IMG/VR virus record: IMGVR_UViG_3300049846_000628
Span: 1 to 64,000 of that record
DNA length: 64,000 nucleotides
Reading direction: 5' to 3' (one strand)
Source of the DNA: a virus
Part shown: piece by piece, positions 44,555-53,899 of the stretch
How the letters are laid out: every line of letters starts with the position of its first letter
How positions within the stretch are numbered: position 1 is the first letter of the stretch
Notes under the pieces: generated by a model
Databases searched by the model: none
Seen by the model: only the letters and a program-made list of their open reading frames with translations
Told to the model about the DNA's origin: nothing
Position numbers and translations under genes: made by a program

Positions 44555-46801
44555 TCAGCGACCGAAATTTGGACCAGGATTTGCTTGTGATTTGTTCTTA
44601 TTTTCAACGTTCTTTGCACCTTGTCTCATAACTTGATCACGAGTTTGACCGCTTCTTTCTGCTGCTGCTCCGCCACCAGCACCATAGGTTGTTAATTTAC
44701 CACTATCAGTTCTACTTGCTGGTTTAGCAAATGGTGATGTATAAGAAGGAAGTGGTGCAGTTGGTCTGCTAAAAGGACTTGTATTTTGTGCTCTAGATGC
44801 AGCCGAATTGTTCGGGTTTAAAATACCACGGAACCACTCTCCAGGAGACTCAACAATGCCCTGAACAGTTTCAGAAGACATCTCCATCATTACATAAAGT
44901 GCCTCTTCTAAGGTGTCTACGTGCCCCTGAGATAAGAGATACTCAAGAACAAGATCAAAAGCATCATACTGCTCTTTAACACCTAAAACGTTTTTAGTTC
45001 TTTGCGACATTCTAGCAGTAGCAGCGGGAGAATAAGCACCACCAGAAAGTTTAGACTGTGCTTGTGGTTCTGGTGTTGAGGTTGTAGACTGTGGAGCAGC
45101 AGGTCTTAATGCACGAAGTTCATCAGCCTGCTTCGCCATTACACTTTGACCCGTACCCCTTTGAGTTCCAGCGGGAGTTACATTTTTAGCAAGAGTATTA
45201 GCATACTTTTTACGCCAAATATCTAAACCAGTGTCTCTTACCTTCGCCATTTGAGCAGCATCACCGCTCTTTCTAGCAGATGCTGCAGCCTTCATATATT
45301 CCCTTACCGCAGGTGACTCAGGAGCAGGTTGACGTGGAGGAGCAGGAGGGGCTGGTGGTCTTCTTGAACCTGCACCTGTTCCGCTGCCTCCTGCTGACGG
45401 GACTGGGGGTGCAGGTGGTCTTGAACCTACCTGATTTCCTCTTGGACCAGTTCCTGGTTGTGCGGCATAAGGTGGAAGACCTGGCATAGGGGGTCTTGAA
45501 GTAGATTGGTTTGGATACTCAGTAAATTTTCCTTTTCCAGATGTATCATAAACTACATATCCTCTCTTACCACCTTTAGTAATAGGATAACCTCTTCCAG
45601 GCATTACTTTTTGTAAGTTGCCTTGTCTGTTATAAATTTCAATAGGTTCTACTTTTTCTCTTATTGGGGCTGGTGCTCCTCTTCTTGGTCTTGATGGAGA
45701 TGTTGCTGGTGGTTGTGCTCGTAATTCTTTAGCACGTTTTACATCAACATCTTTTTGAATGTTACTACCAATATTTTTTAAAAATTGTCCTGTTTGTTGA
45801 AGTTCTCCTGGTGTGCCAGTATCTTTTATTCCTGGAGTAGCAGCCGCAACTGAAGCAGCAGTTTTAGACAAATCACCTATACCACCAACTGTAGCGCCAC
45901 CAAGTCTTTGAGTTACGCTTGATTGCCCTGATGCTGCTCGTTTAACATCAATAGCACCACCAATTAATCCACCAACTCCAGTAACTGCTGCAACAGTTGG
46001 AGCAACGCCATATTTCAAAAGACCTTTTGTAACACCTTTTACTCTAGGTCCAGGAGTAAGAGCTCGTGTAACTCTACCTACTGTATCCCTAAGACCAATG
46101 CTAGGCCAACCTTGCTGCCTCTGTGGAGTTCCTGATGGTTGTCTGGATGCTGGAGTAGTAGCAGTTGGTTTTGGTGATGGTGATTGTGTAGGTGCTGATG
46201 GTTTTGCTGCTTGTTGTGCTCTCCCCTTTGATGTAAAACTAGAAAGCCAATCTCCAAAACGTGCAAAAGACCCTTTATCTGCACCTGGAGGTGGAGTTAC
46301 CGATGGTCTTGTAGGTCTTCCACTTGAAACTCCGGGAGCATAAAGAGGATTAGAAGATGGTTTGGGAGATGGTGCAGTAGTTCCTAGTTTTACTGGTGCT
46401 GCTTGAATTATTGATGGTTTTGGTGCTCTCGTTGCTGTTTGAGTTGCTGTTTGAACCGCTTGACGACCTTTAAAAAGATTGCCGAGTCCAGATAAAAATC
46501 CTAATCTTTCTTGAAGTAAATTTTCAACTTGCTCTTCTGTTAGTTCTTCTGCTGATTCATTTAATTGAGTAATAAAAGATTCAACTTCATGAAGTTCTGG
46601 TGTAAGGACATTTTCTAGAAATGATTCATATATTTCATCCCAACTATAATCACTAAGATCATACCCCTCATTTACAAGTTCATTAACACTTTCTGCAACA
46701 GTATCTAACACACTGTTTAAAAATAATTCTATTTCATCAGTATAAACAGAATTATAGGCTTCGTATAAATCACGAATTGTTTCTGATGTAAATGAAGACA
46801 T
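44555..46801 (-). CDS. Large virion-associated protein (748 aa)
   Basis: An acidic helical N-terminus (MSSFTSETIRDLYEAYNSVY) is followed by long Pro/Ala/Ser/Gly-rich linkers (PPAPPAPPRQPAPESP), a small folded region (VEPIEIYNRQGNLQKVMPGR ... GGKRGYVVYDTSGKG) and YDAFDLVLEYLLSQGHVDTL. Helical ends and disordered middle are typical of cyanophage internal or core virion proteins. No enzyme motif. A GATAAATAAAG late-type box precedes the next gene downstream. Confidence 0.75.
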   Translation of the reverse strand: MSSFTSETIRDLYEAYNSVYTDEIELFLNSVLDTVAESVNELVNEGYDLSDYSWDEIYESFLENVLTPELHEVESFITQLNESAEELTEEQVENLLQERLGFLSGLGNLFKGRQAVQTATQTATRAPKPSIIQAAPVKLGTTAPSPKPSSNPLYAPGVSSGRPTRPSVTPPPGADKGSFARFGDWLSSFTSKGRAQQAAKPSAPTQSPSPKPTATTPASRQPSGTPQRQQGWPSIGLRDTVGRVTRALTPGPRVKGVTKGLLKYGVAPTVAAVTGVGGLIGGAIDVKRAASGQSSVTQRLGGATVGGIGDLSKTAASVAAATPGIKDTGTPGELQQTGQFLKNIGSNIQKDVDVKRAKELRAQPPATSPSRPRRGAPAPIREKVEPIEIYNRQGNLQKVMPGRGYPITKGGKRGYVVYDTSGKGKFTEYPNQSTSRPPMPGLPPYAAQPGTGPRGNQVGSRPPAPPVPSAGGSGTGAGSRRPPAPPAPPRQPAPESPAVREYMKAAASARKSGDAAQMAKVRDTGLDIWRKKYANTLAKNVTPAGTQRGTGQSVMAKQADELRALRPAAPQSTTSTPEPQAQSKLSGGAYSPAATARMSQRTKNVLGVKEQYDAFDLVLEYLLSQGHVDTLEEALYVMMEMSSETVQGIVESPGEWFRGILNPNNSAASRAQNTSPFSRPTAPLPSYTSPFAKPASRTDSGKLTTYGAGGGAAAERSGQTRDQVMRQGAKNVENKNKSQANPGPNFGR

Positions 46802-46834
46802 TTTTACTATTCTTATATTCCTATACTTTATTTA

Positions 46835-47248
46835 TCAAAAAGATCTACCTAGCATTTGAGTATATGCTTGTGGATTTGCCTTATACGCTTTAGTATGTTG
46901 GGGAATAACTTGCTTATCAAACTTTCTAAATGCTGGATTCTCCATTGCCCAACTTGCTAATCCTAACGCTTGGCTTGGACCTGGTGGTGTGACCCCAGAC
47001 AATACTGCTGTAGTTCTTTCTAATGGTCCAAGACTACGCTTTCCTGCTTTGTCTATATTATAAAGTCTATTTGCTACTCCTAAAACTGGTCCAGCAATAT
47101 TTGCAGCAGTTCTGGTAACTGGATTATTAATAATCGGACTTCTACCTAAAGCACTAAGTCCACGCTGCAATGGATTTTGAGCAGTAGCAGTCGCTGCAAC
47201 TTCAGTTAATTGATAAGCATCTTCACAAAATTGCTGAAAGGTTTTCAT
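46835..47248 (-). CDS. Virion-associated hypothetical protein (137 aa)
   Basis: MKTFQQFCEDAYQLTEVAAT, then a small Pro/Gly-rich domain (SGVTPPGPSQALGLASWAME). Starts of the MKTFxQFxxxA type recur among cyanophage virion proteins here (compare MKSFFQFIAEA at 57.6 kb) and may mark a shared targeting helix. A TATAAATA promoter lies 18 bases upstream. Confidence 0.7.
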   Translation of the reverse strand: MKTFQQFCEDAYQLTEVAATATAQNPLQRGLSALGRSPIINNPVTRTAANIAGPVLGVANRLYNIDKAGKRSLGPLERTTAVLSGVTPPGPSQALGLASWAMENPAFRKFDKQVIPQHTKAYKANPQAYTQMLGRSF

Positions 47249-47265
47249 TTATTTTCGTTTTTAGA

Positions 47266-47296
47266 TATTTATAAAAAAAGAGGGTCAGAGACCCTC
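47266..47296 (-). terminator. Terminator with late promoter on its U-tract
   Basis: GAGGGTC-TCT-GACCCTC (47280-47296) contains the stop of the gene at 47285 and runs through TTTTTTT straight into TATAAATA (47266-47273), which should start late RNA for 46835-47248. Confidence 0.8.
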
Positions 47297-47440
47297 AGTA
47301 TCTTTCAACCATTCTTTGCAGTAATCGTAATCACCAAACATAAACTCATCACACTCTGCTGCTTCTTTATAAGCATTCAGAATTTCCTGTTCACACCATT
47401 CATCATAGTTTGAATCCTGAGAAAGTATTTTTGGTAACAT
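47285..47440 (-). CDS. Small acidic protein (51 aa)
   Basis: MLPKILSQDSNYDEWCEQEI then LNAYKEAAECDEFMFGDYDY; acidic with three cysteines. Its stop codon lies inside the terminator hairpin. One-base overlap with the preceding gene. Confidence 0.6.
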   Translation of the reverse strand: MLPKILSQDSNYDEWCEQEILNAYKEAAECDEFMFGDYDYCKEWLKDTEGL

Positions 47441-47853
47441 TAGATTATATTACACCCTGGTTCTAATAATTTATATCTCTTTCCATCATAAGCAACTCCA
47501 GAGTAATAATTTGCAGTATTCAAAACGGAGAATATATTGTATTCTCTTCCATCACCAAATGGCGTTATATCTATCAAGTTTCCATAAGTATTCTTCCAAA
47601 TACTATGATATATTGCACACCCGTAAGTTTCATCATCAACATCTGTGATTAGGTAATAACCACTTAGTTTTTCTCCACCATAAGTGCTTACATAATGATT
47701 TACATTATTGTGACAGTTTGCATCGGAACATAATGGTTTAGATACTACGGGAACTTTTAGCAGAGTACTTGAAAATTTACAATACTCTTGAAGTTTTATT
47801 ACACAATCATCTTCTGGTAGTGATATTCTAAACTTTCTCAATACTCCATCCAT
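47440..47853 (-). CDS. Hypothetical protein (137 aa)
   Basis: MDGVLRKFRISLPEDDCVIK, then CSDANCHNNVNHYVSTYGGE and HSIWKNTYGNLIDITPFGDG. The Cys/His-rich middle may bind metal. Start 47853 lies within the end of the GIY-YIG gene; the frame remains open to 47892, so the original start may have been displaced by insertion. Confidence 0.65.
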   Translation of the reverse strand: MDGVLRKFRISLPEDDCVIKLQEYCKFSSTLLKVPVVSKPLCSDANCHNNVNHYVSTYGGEKLSGYYLITDVDDETYGCAIYHSIWKNTYGNLIDITPFGDGREYNIFSVLNTANYYSGVAYDGKRYKLLEPGCNII

Positions 47854-48442
47854 TTTTTCTTGGCCCTCTTCTATCGTACTTAATTGCGGCACTCATAGTA
47901 GCATATGAAATATTTTGAGACTTACAAAACTCTTTTAATGCTCCAATAATAATATACTCTTTATTTTCTGGAGAAACAATTCTCCAAGTTTTAGAGTTTG
48001 GATTATCTTTACCAAATTTTGGTGCTTTATTTTGACTTATTTTATTTCTTGTTTCTTGTGATAATTTAACACCATATCTTGGATTGTTCTTACCAGCAAC
48101 CTTTTCACTTATTCTTTTCTTTGCTTCTTCACTATGTTTTCTTCCGCTAAATCCCTTCGTTCTCTGTCCTCCAGGTTTTCCTTCTCCACCAAGATTTTGA
48201 TTTAACAGAACTCCACCATCACACTCTCTTTTCCAAAGTGCTATATGCTTTATCTCAAGTTCTATTGCTTCTTCTTTGGATAGTCCAGATTTTACAATCC
48301 ACCTTCTTTCTCTTGGAGGCAAAATTTCAGCACCATTTTTTCGGGAATGACTGGAATTAATTCTTCTTGGTCTTCCATAACCAACATAAAAGGGAGAACT
48401 AAAGTCCTCCCTTAAGTAATAATACAGAATATAGTTATTCAT
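47828..48442 (-). CDS. GIY-YIG homing endonuclease with NUMOD3/IENR1 (204 aa)
   Basis: ILYYYLREDFSSPFYVGYGR is GIY-YIG, with catalytic Arg in RPRRIN and Glu in IELEIKHIALW. A NUMOD3 block (GRKHSEEAKKRISEKVAGKN; SQETRNKISQNKAPK) and an IENR1-type end (FCKSQNISYATMSAAIKYDR ... KNGWSIEKV) bind DNA. It lies directly after nrdB, a common site for T4-phage HEGs. Start codon is clamped by a 12-bp stem (48443-48497). Confidence 0.9.
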   Translation of the reverse strand: MNNYILYYYLREDFSSPFYVGYGRPRRINSSHSRKNGAEILPPRERRWIVKSGLSKEEAIELEIKHIALWKRECDGGVLLNQNLGGEGKPGGQRTKGFSGRKHSEEAKKRISEKVAGKNNPRYGVKLSQETRNKISQNKAPKFGKDNPNSKTWRIVSPENKEYIIIGALKEFCKSQNISYATMSAAIKYDRRGPRKNGWSIEKV

Positions 48443-48497
48443 TTTAAGACTGAACTTACCTATTACTATTTATATAATACACTATTTCAGTCTTAAA
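48443..48497 (-). promoter_or_regulatory. 12-bp start-codon clamp with late promoter in loop
   Basis: TTTAAGACTGAA (48486-48497) pairs perfectly with TTCAGTCTTAAA (48443-48454), which touches the ATG at 48442. The 31-base loop contains TATAAATA (48467-48474) and the ribosome-binding GGTAAG. Read-through RNA from nrdB should be silent; late RNA lacks the 5' arm. The clearest example in the window. Confidence 0.8.
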
Positions 48498-48502
48498 GTC
48501 AA

Positions 48503-49645
48503 TCATAATTGGAATCCAGAAAAAGTATCTTTGGTAACATCTTGCTTAATACCACCAACAATATATGACTGTACCTGCGTTTGCTGTGGTGCCACTTGAA
48601 GTCCCTTAGAACTGATCCAATGTTCGGTCCAGGGAAGTGGATTATTCTTCGCAGGAATATCATAAAGTGGTTTCAGTCCAATTGCCTTCATTCTACGATT
48701 TGCAATCCATTCAACATACTGTTGCAACAATTTGTCGTTCAGACCAATCATCGAACCATCCTTGAACAGATACTCTGCCCAAAGTTTTTCCTGATTTACA
48801 GCATTCTCAAAAGTCTTGTAGACCCACTGTTCTTCTTCTTTAGCAATACGTGCCATCTCAGGATCATCACCCTCTTTCCACTTATTCATAATGTTCTGAG
48901 TGATAACCAGATGCTGGTTCTCATCACGGGCAATTAGTGAGATGATTTTTGCACTTCCTTCCATAAGCTTGAGTTCGCCAAATGCAAAACTACAAGCGAA
49001 GCTGACGTAAAAGCGAATACCTTCAAGAATATTAACGTTTGCAACTGCTCTAAAGAGTTTGCGTTTGAGTTCATACCTTGCTTCTTGTGCGTAGGGTACT
49101 TGTTCTAATGCGTGAACCCACTCATTTGAATTATCATACTGATGAGCACTATTGATAAAGTCGTTGTATGCCTGAGTTACACTCACAGCACGTTCCATAA
49201 TACGATCATCTTTCAGAATAGTATCAAAAATTTCAGATGGGTCTGAATAAACATTTTTGATAATATAGGTGTATGAACGGGAATGGATCATCTCCATAAA
49301 CTCCCATACCTTCATACAAGCTTCCAGTTCGGGAAGGGAACAGTAAGGCGCGAACGCCATACCAGGACCACGACCCTGAACTGAGTCCAGCATCACCTGA
49401 TACTTGAGATTGCTGGTAAAGATGTGTTTTTGCTCTGGGCGTAGCATATGATAATCGCTACGATCTTTTTGAAGAGATACCTCTTCGGGTCTCCAGAAAT
49501 AACCCAATTGCTGTGTTGTTAATTTGTCGAAAATTGGATACTTGTAAGAATCGTATCTCTGTATTCCTAGTGGTTGCCCAAAAAACATTGGTTGCTTTTT
49601 GGTATCTACTTCATTGGAGTTAAAAACGGTCATAGACTCGACCAC
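48503..49645 (-). CDS. nrdB: Ribonucleotide reductase class Ia, beta subunit (380 aa)
   Basis: Iron/tyrosyl-radical subunit: LPELEACMKVWEFMEMIHSR (ExxxH), YNDF and FACSFAFGELKLMEGSAKII then ISLIARDENQHL (E...DENxH) give the di-iron ligands. It generates the radical used by NrdA to make dNTPs for phage DNA. The GTG at 49645 is preferred as GGAGG lies 8 bases before it; ATG 49633 is a near alternative. Overlap with nrdA is avoided. Confidence 0.96.
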   Translation of the reverse strand: MVESMTVFNSNEVDTKKQPMFFGQPLGIQRYDSYKYPIFDKLTTQQLGYFWRPEEVSLQKDRSDYHMLRPEQKHIFTSNLKYQVMLDSVQGRGPGMAFAPYCSLPELEACMKVWEFMEMIHSRSYTYIIKNVYSDPSEIFDTILKDDRIMERAVSVTQAYNDFINSAHQYDNSNEWVHALEQVPYAQEARYELKRKLFRAVANVNILEGIRFYVSFACSFAFGELKLMEGSAKIISLIARDENQHLVITQNIMNKWKEGDDPEMARIAKEEEQWVYKTFENAVNQEKLWAEYLFKDGSMIGLNDKLLQQYVEWIANRRMKAIGLKPLYDIPAKNNPLPWTEHWISSKGLQVAPQQTQVQSYIVGGIKQDVTKDTFSGFQL

Positions 49646-49667
49646 TTTTTTATCCTCCAAACCTGTT

Positions 49668-51965
49668 TTAAATCTTACAAGACTCACAATCTTCCTCCTC
49701 TGATTCTAGAATTTCGGACATTAAACTTTCAAGCGACTGTTTGGTTTCTTCAACTTCATCAGTCTTAGCATCATAAGTGTTTTGATAGTAGCTGGTTTTC
49801 CAGCCGTACTTATATGTAGTCAAAAGGTCTTGCGCCATTACTGAAGTAGGAACTTCATTATCGGGATAATGCTCTGGATTATAGGACCAGTTTCCAGAAA
49901 TCGCTTGATCAAAGAACTTCTGCATAACAGCGACAATATTAATGTAACCGCGATTGCTAGGCATATCCCAAAGCAACGTATAGTTGTTCTTAAGAGTTTG
50001 ATACTGGGGAACAATTTGCTTAAGTGGACCCTTCTTTGACTTCTTAATGGACAGATATCCGCGTGGTGGTTCGATTCCATTAGTTGCATTTGACACAACG
50101 GAACTGCTCTCCGATGGCATCTGTGCGGACAGTGTTGAGTTTCTAACCCCATACTGCTTAACCTGTACTCTAAGACCTTCCCAATCATATTTCAATTCAT
50201 TTGGAACGATTTCATCCACATCCTTTTTGTATGTATCAATCGGAAGAATCCCTTGACCATACTTGGTGCGATGAGAGTATTCACAAGCACCCTTTTCTTT
50301 AGCAAGGTTAACCGTTGCCTGAATGAGATAGTATTGGAATGCCTCAGTCAGATCATGTACTAGTTTCCAAGCACCAGGATCGTCATAATGCTCCCCGTTC
50401 TTAGCAAGATAGTGAGCAAGACCAATATAACCAATACCAAGAGAACGACGCGCTCTGGTGGCGATTTCCGCCGCTTTGACGGGGTATCCTTGGAAGTCAA
50501 TCAGTTCGTCCAGAGAACGCACTGAAAGGTCACAGAGAGCGTCTAGATCATCAAGAGACTTAAGTTTACCAACATTGATAGCACTCAAGATACAGAGGGC
50601 AATTTCACCCTCAGTATCATCAATATGTTGAATAGGTTTAGTAGGAAGAGTAATCTCTTGGCATAGATTACTCATCTCAACCTTATCAACAAAAGAAGAG
50701 TGAGAGTTGCAGTGATCGATGTTCATAATGTACAAACGACCAGTTTCTGCTCGCTCTTTTAGAAGGTCCAAAAAGAGTTCTTGAGCTCCGATAGTTTTTC
50801 TTGGAATAGACTCATCTCGTTCGTAACTAACATATAAGTCGTCAAATCCATCAGTGCCAAAAGCATCATACAGACCAGGAACGGAGTGAGGAGAGAAGAG
50901 GGAAATTTCTTCGTTGCGGATGAATCGTTCATAGAACAGTTTGCTGATTTGGATACTGTAGTCTAACTTACGAACACGGTTATCTTCGGTTCCTTTGTTA
51001 TTCTTTAATACTAGGATGTCTTCGATTTCTTGGTGCCAGATTGGAAAGTGGACCGTCGCGCTTCCTCCTCGTATACCATTTTGCGTACAGCAACGGACAG
51101 TGCTTTCAAACTTTTTGAGAAACGGTACAACGCCAGTGTGCTGGACTTCCCCACCTCTAATTTTACTGTTGATACCACGGATTCGACCTGCGTTGATACC
51201 GATTCCCGCCCTTTGTGCAACGTATCTACCAATAGCCATATCAGAGCTAAAGATAGAATCGAGGGTGTCATCAACATCAACAAGAACACAACTAGCATAT
51301 TGTCTAAGTGGCGTTCGCACTCCTGCCATGATGGGAGTTGGAATGTTGATTTTGTGCTTGGAGATTGCGTCATAGTACCTCTTAACGTAATCTAGACGGG
51401 TTTCTTTAGGATACTTGGAAAAGATTGTTGCAGCAATCAAAAGGTACATAAACTGTGGCGTTTCATAAAGTGCCCCAGTGCTTCTGTCCTGCACGAGGTA
51501 CTTATCAACGACCTGACGTAGACCTGCATAAGTAAACAGATAGTCACGGCTATGATCAATGAACGACTGAAGTTTATCAAACTCTTCATCAGTATAAAGA
51601 TCAAGAATTTCTGAGTCATAAACACCTCTACCAACACAAAGCTCTACGTGTTGCTTTACTGTTGGGCATTCGTGCATACGACCAAACAACTGCTTACGGA
51701 GAGCAAACAGAAGTAGGCGGGCTGCAACAAATTGATAGTTTGGGTGCTCTAAATCAATCAGGTCAGAAGCAGAACGAATCAGGATCTCCTGAATCTCTGC
51801 AGTTGTAATACCATCATAAAATTGAATACCAGACTGCATCTCTACCTGAGATGTAGATACATTAGCAAGATCTTTACAGGCTTCTTCCACCATAATGTGG
51901 AGTTTATTTAAATCAAGGGGTTCGGTTTTACCATTTCTTTTAACGACTTTCGTTCCGTTGCTCAT
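49668..51965 (-). CDS. nrdA: Ribonucleotide reductase class Ia, alpha subunit (765 aa)
   Basis: VVKRNGKTEPLDLNKLHIMV (ATP cone), YASCVLVDVDDTLDSIFSSD (first redox Cys), SNLCQEITLPT (catalytic NxCxE) and a C-terminal EEDCESCKI with the CxxC reductant pair. Full-length enzyme reducing NDPs. The ATG overlaps the primase stop (ATGA), and nrdA-nrdB form an operon. Confidence 0.97.
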   Translation of the reverse strand: MSNGTKVVKRNGKTEPLDLNKLHIMVEEACKDLANVSTSQVEMQSGIQFYDGITTAEIQEILIRSASDLIDLEHPNYQFVAARLLLFALRKQLFGRMHECPTVKQHVELCVGRGVYDSEILDLYTDEEFDKLQSFIDHSRDYLFTYAGLRQVVDKYLVQDRSTGALYETPQFMYLLIAATIFSKYPKETRLDYVKRYYDAISKHKINIPTPIMAGVRTPLRQYASCVLVDVDDTLDSIFSSDMAIGRYVAQRAGIGINAGRIRGINSKIRGGEVQHTGVVPFLKKFESTVRCCTQNGIRGGSATVHFPIWHQEIEDILVLKNNKGTEDNRVRKLDYSIQISKLFYERFIRNEEISLFSPHSVPGLYDAFGTDGFDDLYVSYERDESIPRKTIGAQELFLDLLKERAETGRLYIMNIDHCNSHSSFVDKVEMSNLCQEITLPTKPIQHIDDTEGEIALCILSAINVGKLKSLDDLDALCDLSVRSLDELIDFQGYPVKAAEIATRARRSLGIGYIGLAHYLAKNGEHYDDPGAWKLVHDLTEAFQYYLIQATVNLAKEKGACEYSHRTKYGQGILPIDTYKKDVDEIVPNELKYDWEGLRVQVKQYGVRNSTLSAQMPSESSSVVSNATNGIEPPRGYLSIKKSKKGPLKQIVPQYQTLKNNYTLLWDMPSNRGYINIVAVMQKFFDQAISGNWSYNPEHYPDNEVPTSVMAQDLLTTYKYGWKTSYYQNTYDAKTDEVEETKQSLESLMSEILESEEEDCESCKI

Positions 51966-52933
51966 ATTTTCTTCCAGTTGTTAAACTTAATTTTTGCTTC
52001 TAAACCTGAGTAGGTATTTGATTCTAACATATTCATAACATTAAGTCCAGCGAGCACCATATCATTGATATCTTTTTGCTCAATGGATGTTGGCCAGATA
52101 ATCACCTTGTCTCCTCTGTTGATGATTTTTGATATTCGGTTGACGATTTCTCGATTACGTGGTTCGTTATCAAAAACGTAAATATAATCGCACCAACCAA
52201 ACGACCCAATATCAAGGTCGGACCCACACATAGCAACAGAATTTTGTATAAACGTGGAATCGAAGGGTCCTTCAACGATGTAAATGGGTTTCGAAGAATC
52301 AACTTTGTCCATCCCATAGATTTTTGGTGCATCATCAGAAAGCATCACAGTAATATATTTAACAGGGTTAGGACCTAGTGCTCTTCCCTGAAAACCAATC
52401 AAGTTACTTTCAGTATCGTACATTGGTATAATAATGCGACTCTCATCCCTACCAATAGTGTCGAACGTAACTTTTTGAGTGTTTGCCCACTCTTTAAATT
52501 TGTGAGCAAAATAAAACTTTTCAGGATCAAGTCGTCTTTTTTCTAGATATTCTCTAGCGATTTGTACTTCTGATGCTTTAGGTAAATCCAGTTTCTTCTT
52601 AAAGACTGGTTTGGTGAATTCAAACTTAGGTTCTTCTGTAACGAAGTTCTTTCCAGTATGCCCTTCCTTAAACTTCTCCATCGTGTATTGTTTGTACAAT
52701 ACTGCATCTAATTCTTTGAGAAAGTTGTTGAAGGACATACTTGCACCACAATTATGGCACTTAAAGTTGGTATTGTTCTTCACGGGGTAAATATATCCCC
52801 TAGCCCTGTTCTTATTGCGCTGTGAGTCTCCACAGATAGGACAGCGGAAGTTGTAGAGATCCGCTTTAACCCTCTTAAATTTTTGCAGGCGTGATGAAAC
52901 TAATCCAATATACTTGGAATCAACCAAATCCAT
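51962..52933 (-). CDS. gp61: DNA primase, T4 gp61-like (323 aa)
   Basis: An N-terminal zinc ribbon (FRCPICGDSQRNKNRARGYI ... FKCHNCGASMSF) precedes a TOPRIM fold with IYIVEGPFDSTFIQNSVAMC (catalytic Glu) and YIYVFDNEPRNREIVNRISK (DxD-like). It makes RNA primers with the gp41 helicase encoded at 60 kb. Confidence 0.93.
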   Translation of the reverse strand: MDLVDSKYIGLVSSRLQKFKRVKADLYNFRCPICGDSQRNKNRARGYIYPVKNNTNFKCHNCGASMSFNNFLKELDAVLYKQYTMEKFKEGHTGKNFVTEEPKFEFTKPVFKKKLDLPKASEVQIAREYLEKRRLDPEKFYFAHKFKEWANTQKVTFDTIGRDESRIIIPMYDTESNLIGFQGRALGPNPVKYITVMLSDDAPKIYGMDKVDSSKPIYIVEGPFDSTFIQNSVAMCGSDLDIGSFGWCDYIYVFDNEPRNREIVNRISKIINRGDKVIIWPTSIEQKDINDMVLAGLNVMNMLESNTYSGLEAKIKFNNWKKI

Positions 52934-52945
52934 TATGAAGGAGCA

Positions 52946-53302
52946 TTACTTCGTGCGTTCTAGTGTAGCAGGAGTTGAAATGAAAGTCAATAACCTTGGG
53001 ACAAATGCATTAATAGTCCCAATCACAACAACAGCTACGGCAAGAACCCCACCAACTTGCCATCTAAACTTATAAAGACCATCTAATTTAGTTTCTATAT
53101 CATCCACTTTTTTACAAAGTTCAGTATCATCTTTATTACACTGCTCTATACGTTCCTCGTGAACTGCTAACATTCGGCAAATATTTTGATTCGTCTCACT
53201 CAAAGTTTGTATTGCAGTATCAACCTTATCAATAATTTGTTCGTGTGCTTTGAATCTTTCTTGAAGCACAGCTAGTTCTACTTTAGAATCGTTGCCGAAC
53301 AT
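52946..53302 (-). CDS. Coiled-coil membrane protein (118 aa)
   Basis: MFGNDSKVELAVLQERFKAH then a long coiled coil (IDKVDTAIQTLSETNQNICR) and a C-terminal membrane helix (FRWQVGGVLAVAVVVIGTIN). Start 53302 follows the preceding gene by 5 bases; a longer upstream frame would overlap it entirely. Possibly a spanin- or anti-holin-like envelope protein; unproven. Confidence 0.7.
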   Translation of the reverse strand: MFGNDSKVELAVLQERFKAHEQIIDKVDTAIQTLSETNQNICRMLAVHEERIEQCNKDDTELCKKVDDIETKLDGLYKFRWQVGGVLAVAVVVIGTINAFVPRLLTFISTPATLERTK

Positions 53303-53306
53303 TTTC

Positions 53307-53519
53307 CTATTGCGGTGGTTTTCTTCTTTGCATCCAACGTTTGCGAGAACCTGCACCAAGATATGCGTTTTTCTTCTTCTTAGGAAACACTGGGGGTGTT
53401 TCTGTATTTGGATTAAAACCAAGACCAGCGGCATTTGCTGCGTTAGTGGGTCCAGAAACCATAGCAGCATCTTCTTTTAGATCACGGATGATTTGAATTA
53501 ATCTATCTAACTTATCCAT
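53307..53519 (-). CDS. Hypothetical protein (70 aa)
   Basis: MDKLDRLIQIIRDLKEDAAM, then Pro/Asn-rich and a basic tail (KKKKNAYLGAGSRKRWMQRR). The ATG overlaps the preceding stop (TAATG). Basic end could bind DNA or RNA. Confidence 0.7.
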   Translation of the reverse strand: MDKLDRLIQIIRDLKEDAAMVSGPTNAANAAGLGFNPNTETPPVFPKKKKNAYLGAGSRKRWMQRRKPPQ

Positions 53520-53890
53520 TAAATTGCTTGCAATTGTGAAAGACATTCAAGATCTTCTGGAATGTCGTGAATCTGAGTTCTTGGATATTCTGGAAAACGA
53601 TTCAAAAATAAAAGAAAACTTTTAATTGCTGGCCAAAGATCTTTGTCCAAATTATAAAATAATAAAGGGACGGCAGCATCATTAAAAACATTAAAAAGAA
53701 TTGTTAAATGATTTAGAATAAGGTGAGTTTTGATCTCACCCGTATTCTTATATCTTTTTAACAATCTTTTAACATAACGAATTCTTTTTAAGTCAGATTC
53801 GAAATCCTCCATAGTCACTGCCTGGGGATTATCATAGAATTTTATAGCAAATAACAAATAGTTATTTTCATTCAATTCATCAAATCTCAT
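53519..53890 (-). CDS. Conserved helical protein (123 aa)
   Basis: MRFDELNENNYLLFAIKFYD, then RYVKRLLKRYKNTGEIKTHL and ILNHLTILFNVFNDAAVPLL. Wording familiar from many T4-like phages, where it is a conserved protein of unknown function. Near virion and replication genes. Confidence 0.75.
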   Translation of the reverse strand: MRFDELNENNYLLFAIKFYDNPQAVTMEDFESDLKRIRYVKRLLKRYKNTGEIKTHLILNHLTILFNVFNDAAVPLLFYNLDKDLWPAIKSFLLFLNRFPEYPRTQIHDIPEDLECLSQLQAI

Positions 53891-53899
53891 ACCATATTA

